This document shows positions 1-6,848 of a stretch of DNA of 23,637 nucleotides, piece by piece. Position 1 is the first letter of the stretch. Every line of letters starts with the position of its first letter. The notes beneath the pieces are model-generated. The model made no database searches and was not told the origin of the DNA. It saw only the letters and a program-made list of their open reading frames with translations. A program made the position numbers and the translations under genes. The DNA comes from CAYMWF01 sp964394085 [NCBI: uncultured Gemmatimonadota bacterium] (GTDB taxonomy: Bacteria; GCA-2686955; CAYMWF01): contig CAYMWF010000073.1 of NCBI GenBank assembly GCA_964394085.1, positions 1 to 23,637 on the forward strand, given 5' to 3'.

Positions 1-127
1 ATTCGTGCTTGTTGATATAATCAAAAGTAAACCATGAAAGATTAGTAAAAAAGAGATATCCGACAGCGAAGCAAATAGATATTAACACCAGGATATTAGT
101 AAGTGTCAGTTTATGAAAATTTTTCAT
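1..127 (-). CDS. N-terminal fragment of a membrane protein, cut by the window edge
   Basis: An ATG at 125-127 on the minus strand opens a frame that runs without a stop off the left edge and gives 42 residues, beginning MKNFHKLTLTNILVLISICF. Residues about 10-30 form one strongly hydrophobic segment after a short basic N-terminus, as in the first membrane helix or signal anchor of a polytopic protein. An AGG lies 4 nt before the ATG as a weak ribosome binding site. It lies 40 nt downstream of the radical-SAM gene ending at 168, on the same strand, so it is probably the next gene of that operon. A GT39/PMT-like glycosyltransferase is possible by analogy with the two other large membrane proteins here, but too little is visible to name it. 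Confidence 0.55.
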   Translation of the reverse strand, partial: MKNFHKLTLTNILVLISICFAVGYLFFTNLSWFTFDYINKHE

Positions 128-167
128 GAGCCTGTTACTCAATATGAAAAAAACAATCAGGAGTCGT

Positions 168-1691
168 TTAAATCGACCCCCGCGGATAACGGTTCGGATA
201 TTTTTTCACCATGAACCGCGGGCGCCCGAAATGCCAGTATTTAAGATAGTACCTTTTACGTATCGGATCGCGCCGGTCTTTTGTGAACATGGTCCAGAGG
301 CTTTCCACCACACTCGGGTTGACCGGTGGAAGGAAGCGGTACAGCTCCAGCTTCAGCATCCATCGGGAGATCGAACGGGGAAGCCATTGAATAATAATCA
401 GGAATAGGGTAAGCAAATGAACACGTTTGGATATCCGATCGCCGTATAAGGTGTTGGCGTCACGGGGCGGATCGCGCTCGAGCTCCCTTTTGATTTTATC
501 GGTAATGGCTCCCTGCTCCCGGGCATGTTCCGTTATCCTTGTTCCAGCGAAATAGATCAGCCGGAAAAGCGTAAATCGACCGTACACGGGGTTGTCCAGG
601 TAAAACGTCGCAATTTTCTTGATATCCTCCTCGGTTTGATTTTCGTATCCGAGGATGTTGTCCACCGTGGCCCACAGCCTGTGGCGCTTCAGGTTGTCGA
701 GGGCGGCGACAATGTTCTCCTGAGGTGTGTGACGGTTATAAACCTCACGGCGGATCGATTCCTGGACGTCCTGGATTCCGATGCATACCTGGAAGCAGCC
801 GGCGTCCTTCAGTGCCTTTACTACCGGCCCGGTCATATGGTTCGGGGAACAGGAGCACAAGAAAGGACGATTGACCTCGGTTTTGTAGCGCCGGCAGAAT
901 TCCATCAACCAGTTGATATCGTGTGAGAAGAGATCGTCGTTGATCCGCAAACGTTTGAAGTCGTATGATAAAAGCGCGGTCGTCAGCTCTTCCATCACGT
1001 TGTCCACGCTACGAAGGCGGATTCTGCCGGCACTTCCGGGATATTGCTTCTCCCAGACGGTATGATGGCAGTAACTGCATCGGTATAAACAGCCTCTCCT
1101 GGTGTTAAGGGTGTATGCTTTCGCAAATCCGGGGATTTCTCGATAATAGAGTTCCTTGTCTGGAAAGGGGAGACCGTCCAGATTTTCGATCAAAGGTCGC
1201 AGTGGATTCTTTACAAAATCCCCATTTTTTCTGCAGTGGAGATTCAGGATCTTCGTTGGGTCCGCTCCGTCTCTAAGCGCTGATGCGAGTTCCGCCAGAG
1301 GCTCCTCTCCTTCTCCGACGATACAGTAATCCACTTGTTTGTTTTCGATTACAGCATCAGGCGCGGAGAGTGCATGGATACCGCCGAACACTATAGGTAC
1401 ATCAGCGAGGTTCTTGATTTTTTTCGCTGTTTCAAGCGCCCAGCGGTAATTGCATGCAAGCACAGAAAATGCCACGAGATCAGGTTCGCGCTCTATTATC
1501 CGCAAAGGGAGAGAACGGCTCCGGTCAAAAAGCCGCGCCAGGAAGGGAATCTGAATATAGGGATCATTAAACAGGCCCGGCTCTAAAACCAGCTCTGTTT
1601 CGATATCCATATTTCGAAGGACCGCGGACAGGTACTCGATTCCCAGGTTTTCAAAACAGGGATAACAGAAAACGACTTTAAAGCGTCTCAC
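168..1691 (-). CDS. B12-binding-domain radical SAM protein
   Basis: The predicted 507-residue protein has the layout of cobalamin-binding-domain radical-SAM enzymes. Residues about 3-140 form a Rossmann-like N-terminal domain, with the family-typical VPIVFGGIHA at about 98-107 and VDYCIVGEGE at 120-129. The radical-SAM domain follows, with the [4Fe-4S] motif CLYRCSYC (Cys201, Cys205, Cys208). The classical DxHxxG cobalamin motif is not evident, as is common in this family, so B12 use is inferred from architecture. I chose the GTG at 1689-1691, whose GTGA overlaps the upstream stop by 4 nt; the protein then begins VRRFKVVFCYPCFEN, a typical first beta strand. The open frame extends 58 codons further upstream, but that part lies inside the upstream gene. 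Such enzymes methylate unactivated carbons or rearrange and cyclise substrates; the substrate here is unknown. The C-terminal 80 residues are rich in Arg and aromatics and may hold a membrane-proximal helix (about 427-437). Confidence 0.88.
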   Translation of the reverse strand: MRRFKVVFCYPCFENLGIEYLSAVLRNMDIETELVLEPGLFNDPYIQIPFLARLFDRSRSLPLRIIEREPDLVAFSVLACNYRWALETAKKIKNLADVPIVFGGIHALSAPDAVIENKQVDYCIVGEGEEPLAELASALRDGADPTKILNLHCRKNGDFVKNPLRPLIENLDGLPFPDKELYYREIPGFAKAYTLNTRRGCLYRCSYCHHTVWEKQYPGSAGRIRLRSVDNVMEELTTALLSYDFKRLRINDDLFSHDINWLMEFCRRYKTEVNRPFLCSCSPNHMTGPVVKALKDAGCFQVCIGIQDVQESIRREVYNRHTPQENIVAALDNLKRHRLWATVDNILGYENQTEEDIKKIATFYLDNPVYGRFTLFRLIYFAGTRITEHAREQGAITDKIKRELERDPPRDANTLYGDRISKRVHLLTLFLIIIQWLPRSISRWMLKLELYRFLPPVNPSVVESLWTMFTKDRRDPIRKRYYLKYWHFGRPRFMVKKYPNRYPRGSI

Positions 1692-3100
1692 TTTATATCG
1701 CTTTTTCCGATGAGTAAGCCGAGGCCGGAGCGGACGTATCTGGTGAACTCCTCCCAGGAGCGAATACCAATAAAATTTTTCATGATATAACCGGGGCGCA
1801 TATAAAACCTGCGATAGGCTCTGAAGGCTTCCTGTTCGATCTCCAGCTGGGACATATCGGTCCAAGGGGAAGGCAATCTCTTCTCATTCTGATTACCAAG
1901 GACGTATTCCCGCCAATAATCGTATCCGAGCTCGCTTTTTACATGCTCGTTCAATTCCGTCCTGGGTTTGGCCATAGTCCTGTGGAACTGGGCGTAGTCC
2001 AACCTCAGATCCATAGCGAAGCGGATCGTTTCTTCAACCGTCTCTTTTGTTTCTGCGGGTGTCCCGATGAGGAAAAAACCGAGCGCCTGAATGCCCGCGT
2101 CCCGGGTTCGATGGATAGCTGTCCGTACATCGTCCAAGGTGATATTTTTCTTCATTTCGTCGAGTTGTTTCTGCGATCCGGATTCGATCCCGTATAAAAG
2201 CCGCTTACAACCGGCCCTTTCCATTTCAGCCAGCAGCTCCGGATCAACCTGGTCCACTCTTACACGGCAGGCGAAGTCTATGTCCAGATCCCGCCTGACT
2301 ATCTCACGGCAGATTTCCGTAATTCTCTTCTTGTCGATGGTGAAGGATGGATCGAAGATTTCAAATTCGTGGATATCGTATCGAGTGACGCATTCCTCCA
2401 TTTCATCGACTACGGACTTCGGAGCCCTGGTTGTGTAAGGGGTTCTATGGATATGGCAGAAGGTGCATGACGCCGGGCATCCTTTTGCCGTGATCATAGC
2501 CGTCACGTTCTTGCGCTTGGTCATCACCGAGTGGTAGAGGTGATGCGGCAAACCGTCGCGTTTGGGAAAGGGAAGCCGGGAAAAGTCCTCGCTGAGGTGC
2601 GGAGGATCGTTGATCACGATCTCTTCGTTTTTCTTGTAGCATAAGCCGGGCGCATCAGGAATCGCCCCCCCCGTTTCGAGGGCCTTCAAAAGAACAGGGA
2701 ATAGATCCACCGCCGAGCCGATGATTCCATAGTCAATCTCAGGATATCCGAGCGTCTCAGCGGGATAAAGTTCGAGCTGCACATTTCCGACCACCACGGG
2801 TAACCCGGTTTCTTTTTTCAGGTATGAAATGAACCTCATGGTGTCGTGAAACATGTATGTGGTGAGCATGAAACCGAGCAGGTCGGGGTTGAACGGCTTC
2901 AGGCGCTCCAGGACCTGGGCCGGGCTCAGTTTCTCGGCATGGGCGTCGATCAGTACCGTTTCATGGCCGGCACGTTCCGCGATCGCCGCAGCGTAGCCGA
3001 TTCCGAGGGGAGGGAAAACACCGAATTCACGACTGACAACGCCCACGTCCTCCTCGAATATTTTATGCTCGTAGTCGGCAAAAACGAACGCGATGCGCAT
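1688..3100 (-). CDS. B12-binding-domain radical SAM protein
   Basis: The 470-residue protein begins MRIAFVFADYEHKIF. Residues 24-60 carry the family-typical EFGVFPPLGIGYAAAIAE followed by HETVLIDAHAE, which mark the N-terminal cobalamin-type domain. The radical-SAM core follows with CPASCTFC (Cys208, Cys212, Cys215), the later strand GCKRLLYGIESGSQ (298-310) and ALGFFLIGTPAET (339-351), all standard for the Elp3/MiaB-like fold used by these enzymes. The ATG at 3098-3100 has an AAGGTGG ribosome binding site 6-7 nt upstream; an in-frame extension of 30 codons is possible but lacks this support. The gene overlaps the next radical-SAM gene by 4 nt, so the two are probably translationally coupled and act on the same pathway. 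They are not close duplicates. Substrate unknown; methyl transfer to carbon or phosphorus, or a ring rearrangement, are family possibilities. Confidence 0.9.
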   Translation of the reverse strand: MRIAFVFADYEHKIFEEDVGVVSREFGVFPPLGIGYAAAIAERAGHETVLIDAHAEKLSPAQVLERLKPFNPDLLGFMLTTYMFHDTMRFISYLKKETGLPVVVGNVQLELYPAETLGYPEIDYGIIGSAVDLFPVLLKALETGGAIPDAPGLCYKKNEEIVINDPPHLSEDFSRLPFPKRDGLPHHLYHSVMTKRKNVTAMITAKGCPASCTFCHIHRTPYTTRAPKSVVDEMEECVTRYDIHEFEIFDPSFTIDKKRITEICREIVRRDLDIDFACRVRVDQVDPELLAEMERAGCKRLLYGIESGSQKQLDEMKKNITLDDVRTAIHRTRDAGIQALGFFLIGTPAETKETVEETIRFAMDLRLDYAQFHRTMAKPRTELNEHVKSELGYDYWREYVLGNQNEKRLPSPWTDMSQLEIEQEAFRAYRRFYMRPGYIMKNFIGIRSWEEFTRYVRSGLGLLIGKSDIK

Positions 3101-3492
3101 CAGAAACCACCTTGATCCGGTATCGCCGAAACGATACCACAATCGATAGAGACTAGGTAAGGTGGGGATATTTGTAAAGATAAAAAACAAGCGACTTCGG
3201 GAATCTGTGCGAGTGAGGCTGGTTATAAAATGAGCATTGATGCGGCTTCAGGTATTATGGATCCGACTTGGGATCTGGTGGAAGGCATCCAAATTCGTTC
3301 GGTTCGGCGTGGTCTGGCCGGACGGAGCGGATTGTCCGTCAAAGAGCCGGGCGGAGATGAGACTTTTATGTGACGGGTTGCGCTTTTTCCGTTGGATCCG
3401 ATCGGATCGGCTCCTTGGGACGATGCTATAATAAGAAATTCAGACCATGTCATTTGATGCTTGACAGGGCACCAGCTTCTTCTCGTGTGGAC
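3101..3492. other. 392-bp gap between the AsnB-like gene and the radical SAM pair
   Basis: No convincing gene. The minus strand must carry the leader of the 1688-3100 gene, but I found no clear promoter. A 47-codon plus-strand frame (3230-3373, ATG to TGA, beginning MSIDAASGIMDPTWDLV) has protein-like composition but only a distant GAGG (11 nt) ahead of it and no recognisable family. A 14-bp perfect palindrome GATCCGATCGGATC lies at 3395-3408. A TGCTATAAT extended -10-like box sits at 3424-3432 on the plus strand, without a good -35. No rho-independent terminator follows the AsnB-like gene, so read-through into the radical-SAM pair is possible. Confidence 0.5.
3119..3138 (-). other. Inverted repeat in the leader of the radical SAM pair
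   Basis: On the minus strand GGTATCG and CGATACC (7-bp perfect arms, 6-nt loop TTTCGG) lie about 18 nt upstream of the ATG at 3100, just before the ribosome binding site. There is no U-run, so it is not an intrinsic terminator. It could be an mRNA hairpin affecting translation or a small operator. It may also be chance. Confidence 0.25.
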
Positions 3493-5478
3493 TTAGCCCT
3501 CCATAAATTGGCGGTGCCAGACTGCGAAGTTGAGCAGGCTCCAAACCTTGAAGGTCTGGTGTTCCGCTCCATCACGGTGCTGCCGCAGCAGATCTTCCAC
3601 GTAGCCAGTGTGGAAGAGACCCAGTTTTTTCATATTGGTCACTGACAGAAAGTCCGAGACAATCCCTTGCGGATCCCGCCTGATCCAGTTGCCGACGGGC
3701 ACGCTCAATCCTTTCTTTTTCTGGTGGATGATCTCATTGGGCAACCTGCCCCGGAGCGCTTTTTTCCACAGATACTTGGTCTCGAGATGTCTGACCTTGT
3801 ATTTGAAGGGCAATTTCACGGCGAAATCACTCACAGCGATGTCGAAAAAGGGCGAGCGCATTGTCATGCCCATCGCTCTCCCGCCTGTACGGAACGTTGA
3901 AACAAAGAAGTCGGGAGACAACACAGCCAGGTCGGCGTGGATGAACTTGTTGAAGTCGCTCATCCGGTTTATCCCCTTCAGGTGCGGTTCGTAAACAGCG
4001 AACGAATCGCGCTGGAGAAGATGATGAAGCTCCCTGCTGTAGAGTTTTTTCTTTTCATCTTCAGAGAAGACCATGCGCCAGAAATAGTGTGCCCGTATAG
4101 GCTCGTGGCGAGCCCCGTTCAGGAACAGCCTCATCCGGAAGCCCTTTCCGACGGGCCAATCAGAGACCTTGACCCGGTCCGCGAGAAAGGAGAATGCGTC
4201 TCTGACGTGCCTGGGCACCACCTTGGTATAGTAGTAGGCAACAATATCAGCCTTGTAGGTCTCCAACCCTCCCAGCGTCTCATCCGCTCCCGAACCGGTG
4301 AACACGATGTCCACTCCGGCTTCCTGTCTTGCCTGCCGACACATCAGGTACATAGGAACAATCGAGGTATTGGCGCAGAGGTCCGGCGACAGGGATATGA
4401 TCTCGGGCAGAAGCGCGCACGAATCAGCCGGAACCTCCACTCTGGAACACTCCACGCCAAACCGCCGAGCGACCCTGGTGGCCTGCTCGGTCGAATCGTA
4501 TGCAGCCTCCTCGAAGCCCGCGCAGAAGGCCTTTAACCGGGCTTCTCCTCTGTCTGCCATCATCATGGTCAGGGCACTTGAATCGATGCCTCCGCTAAGG
4601 AAAATACCTGCGGGTCCGGCGAGATCATCCATTCTTCGCTGCAGGCCTTTTTCGAGGAGAGCAAGGAACCGTTCCGCCAGAACGCTATCTTTATCTTCGT
4701 AATCGATCTGCTCGCCCGGTTTCCAGTAGCGTCTGCATGAGACAGCTGAGTCTGTAACGGATAGCACACACCCCGGCGACAGAATGCGCAATCCCTCGAA
4801 AAGCGTGCCCGGAGCAGGAACATAGTTGAAGGACAAATAATCGTACAGAGCCGAATGGTCCAAAATCCTTTCAAAGCCAACGTCCCCGAGGAGTGCTCTC
4901 AAATCTGAACAGAAGGTAATGCCGCCGGGTCTTTCGGTGTGGAAGAGGGGTGTCTGGCCGAACCTGTCTCGCGCCAGCAGGAGCTTCCCGTCGTGCTCCT
5001 CCCAGATGGCCAGAGCGAAGCCGCCGTCGAGCTTGTCTACAAAGTCGATGCCCTGAGCTTCGTATAGTTGAAGGATCAGCTCCGGAAGGTTCGTCGGGTC
5101 TTTGCTGTCGTTGAGACCACGTATGCTGCCTGCAAGATCGGCATGGTTGTAAACCTCGCCGTCAACAGTGACTATGGTGTTTCGATCTTCGCTGACGGCT
5201 ACGCCGCCTGTGCAAAAGGGAGATGGGACCTTGCCACCTTCGAATCGTTTCGTGTTATCGGCGGGCAACGGGCTCAGGTTTGGAAGATTATGGAGATAAT
5301 ACTCGCAGAAACCGCACCGCACCCAGCATCCGCAAAACACCCCCAGGCCGGCTCGTCGAGCTGAAGCCAGACTGCTCATCCTTGCCCCGGGGAAAGTAGC
5401 GTTGGCCATTCGTTCGAAAGTCTCTCGACTGATCGCACCCCCGGGCCCGAACCGCACCTTTCCAATCATCAACGGCAT
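3493..5478 (-). CDS. Asparagine synthetase-family ATP-dependent amide ligase, glutaminase site degenerate
   Basis: The 661-residue protein has the two-domain layout of AsnB. The C-terminal synthetase domain is intact by eye: the PP-loop SGGIDSS at 295-301 binds ATP, FTGSGADETLGG at 393-404 matches the pyrophosphate/Mg loop, and QKKKGLSVPVGNW at 586-598 is the conserved lysine loop. The N-terminal class-II amidotransferase domain is recognisable from TVDGEVYNH (104-112) and LDGGFALAIWE...LLLARDRFGQTPLFH (150-180), but it lacks the obligatory Cys2 (start is MPLMIGKVRFGPGG instead of MCGI), and the usual NGEIYN Asn is Asp. Glutamine hydrolysis is therefore unlikely. The enzyme may use free ammonia or, like beta-lactam synthetase or lasso cyclase, an amine substrate. 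An odd cluster CGCWVRCGFC (Cys49, 51, 55, 58) lies in this domain. The start has GAGGTG 4 nt upstream and a good promoter at 5564-5592. First gene of its block. Confidence 0.88.
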   Translation of the reverse strand: MPLMIGKVRFGPGGAISRETFERMANATFPGARMSSLASARRAGLGVFCGCWVRCGFCEYYLHNLPNLSPLPADNTKRFEGGKVPSPFCTGGVAVSEDRNTIVTVDGEVYNHADLAGSIRGLNDSKDPTNLPELILQLYEAQGIDFVDKLDGGFALAIWEEHDGKLLLARDRFGQTPLFHTERPGGITFCSDLRALLGDVGFERILDHSALYDYLSFNYVPAPGTLFEGLRILSPGCVLSVTDSAVSCRRYWKPGEQIDYEDKDSVLAERFLALLEKGLQRRMDDLAGPAGIFLSGGIDSSALTMMMADRGEARLKAFCAGFEEAAYDSTEQATRVARRFGVECSRVEVPADSCALLPEIISLSPDLCANTSIVPMYLMCRQARQEAGVDIVFTGSGADETLGGLETYKADIVAYYYTKVVPRHVRDAFSFLADRVKVSDWPVGKGFRMRLFLNGARHEPIRAHYFWRMVFSEDEKKKLYSRELHHLLQRDSFAVYEPHLKGINRMSDFNKFIHADLAVLSPDFFVSTFRTGGRAMGMTMRSPFFDIAVSDFAVKLPFKYKVRHLETKYLWKKALRGRLPNEIIHQKKKGLSVPVGNWIRRDPQGIVSDFLSVTNMKKLGLFHTGYVEDLLRQHRDGAEHQTFKVWSLLNFAVWHRQFMEG

Positions 5479-5563
5479 AAGTCACCTCGACGGAATTCCT
5501 GTCTCATCCCGCCTTAAATTCTTTTCTAAACCTCCGCCGGTTCATTCATTTCCCTTTCTGAAC

Positions 5564-5592
5564 AATATAATTACACCTTAACACATTGTCCA
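5564..5592 (-). promoter_or_regulatory. Sigma70-like promoter for the AsnB-like gene
   Basis: On the minus strand TGGACA (-35, 5587-5592) and TATATT (-10, 5564-5569) are separated by exactly 17 nt. A start site near 5557 would give a leader of about 80 nt before the ATG at 5478. Position and orientation fit the head of the left block. Confidence 0.55.
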
Positions 5593-5713
5593 GATCAAGG
5601 GGTTCACAATAATGTTCCGGAAGCGGGATTCGCGGGCCCTCTCGAGCGGAATGATAGCGTTCTGAGAGCCCTGCAGGCAGTATCGCGAGGATTTATCGAT
5701 GATCATAACTCTT

Positions 5714-5742
5714 TTGCATTTGTAATCGATGTTGGTTAAAAT
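5714..5742 (+). promoter_or_regulatory. Weak promoter candidate for the epimerase gene
   Basis: TTGCAT (5714-5719) and TAAAAT (5737-5742) are 17 nt apart on the plus strand. The -35 matches the consensus only in TTG. The start site would fall about 5 nt before the ATG at 5754, giving a nearly leaderless message, which agrees with the absence of a Shine-Dalgarno sequence before that gene. Confidence 0.3.
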
Positions 5743-5753
5743 CATCCACCACA

Positions 5754-6848
5754 ATGAAGAATCGGAAAAAATTCGGGGTGATTCTCGGTACGCGACCGGA
5801 AGTGATAAAGCTTTATCCCGTTATAAAACTTCTCGGTACTGACTGCACGGTTGTCTCAACAGGACAGCAGAATCCGCTTTTAACTGAGACATTCAGCTTC
5901 TTCTCGCTGCAGGCGCACTGTCAGCTCGATATCGAAAGAGCCGACGGAAGCCTGAACGAGCTGCACTACAAGATCATCCGGGAACTGGACGCTCTTTTTG
6001 ATAGTCGAGAGATGAAAGCAATCCTGGTCCAGGGGGATACGCTCACCGCGTTTTCCGCCGGGCTGGCTGCATACTACAGGGGAATCCCGGTTGTGCACGT
6101 GGAAGCCGGACTCAGAACTTTTGATTACCGGTCTCCGTTTCCCGAAGAGATGCATCGGAGATTTCTTGCGGAGATGGCCGATATCCATTTCGCACCTTCA
6201 GAAAATGCCTGGCACAACCTGATCAGGGAGAGAATTCCCGAGACCCGTATTTTCCTTGTAGGAAATACGGTTATCGATACTTTGCAGGAGGTGATGAAAG
6301 GTCTGCCCCCCGGCGATGCAAGGATCGGCGAAGACAGGCTGAATATAATGATTACCATCCACAGGAGAGAGAACCTGCCCTTTCTGGAATCCAGGATTAT
6401 CCCTGCGCTGAAGGAGATAGCAGCGGAATTCCGAGATATCAGGCTTTTTTTGCCGGTGCATCCTAATCCGGCAATAAAGGAGTCGCTGACGGGGGCGCTT
6501 TCCGATATTCGTGATATCCTGCTTCTGGATCCTCTTCCCTATGACGAAGTTATCCGGCTCATGATGGCGTGCGATTTTGTGGTAACGGATTCCGGGGGCC
6601 TTCAGGAAGAAGCGACGGCCACGGGGAAGCCGCTTCTCGTCCTGAGGGAAAAAACCGAGAGAATCGAATCGATATGCGTAGGAAATGCCATAATCATAGG
6701 AACCGACAGGAAGGATATTGTAATGTGGATGAAAAGGCTGATAACGGATCACTCCCTGAGGAGCAGGATGTCGAAGCCGGAACAGGTATACGGGGATGGG
6801 AACGCAGCCGGCCGTATCGTTCAGATCCTCAAGAAGAGATATGGATAG
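5754..6848 (+). CDS. wecB: UDP-N-acetylglucosamine 2-epimerase (non-hydrolysing, WecB type)
   Basis: The enzyme interconverts UDP-GlcNAc and UDP-ManNAc in the cytoplasm, the entry to ManNAc-derived sugars of surface polysaccharides. The 364-residue protein is of normal length and carries the family signatures in order: GTRPEVIKL at 12-20, STGQQ at 35-39, QGDT at 93-96, VHVEAGLRT at 114-122, PFPEEMHRR at 128-136, GNTVIDTL at 170-177, TIHRREN at 201-207, DSGGLQEEA at 279-287 and LREKTER at 297-303. Asp95, Glu117, Glu131 and His203 sit where the E. coli WecB catalytic residues are expected. The ATG at 5754 has no clear ribosome binding site. The gene heads the plus-strand block and overlaps the next gene by 8 nt. 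No dehydrogenase (WecC-like) is nearby, so the ManNAc product is either used directly or oxidised by an enzyme encoded elsewhere. Confidence 0.95.
   Translation: MKNRKKFGVILGTRPEVIKLYPVIKLLGTDCTVVSTGQQNPLLTETFSFFSLQAHCQLDIERADGSLNELHYKIIRELDALFDSREMKAILVQGDTLTAFSAGLAAYYRGIPVVHVEAGLRTFDYRSPFPEEMHRRFLAEMADIHFAPSENAWHNLIRERIPETRIFLVGNTVIDTLQEVMKGLPPGDARIGEDRLNIMITIHRRENLPFLESRIIPALKEIAAEFRDIRLFLPVHPNPAIKESLTGALSDIRDILLLDPLPYDEVIRLMMACDFVVTDSGGLQEEATATGKPLLVLREKTERIESICVGNAIIIGTDRKDIVMWMKRLITDHSLRSRMSKPEQVYGDGNAAGRIVQILKKRYG

Noticed and set aside
1692-1865. 58-codon upstream extension of the radical-SAM gene ending at 168
   Set aside because: It lies entirely inside the upstream gene, and the GTG at 1691 gives a typical N-terminus and a 4-nt overlap.
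3101-3190. 30-codon upstream extension of the radical-SAM gene ending at 1688
   Set aside because: The ATG at 3100 has a good ribosome binding site and a family-typical first strand; the extension has neither.
3424-3432. TGCTATAAT extended -10 box on the plus strand
   Set aside because: There is no matching -35 and no gene downstream on that strand; it would only make antisense RNA to the AsnB-like gene end.
5305-5334. CWVRCGFC in the AsnB-like protein read as a radical-SAM site
   Set aside because: No radical-SAM barrel or GGE-type motif follows; the surrounding fold is the class-II amidotransferase. Kept only as a possible metal site.
3230-5478. Lasso-peptide or other RiPP cluster around the AsnB-like ligase
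   Set aside because: No leader protease, no RRE/PqqD-like gene and no convincing precursor peptide are adjacent.
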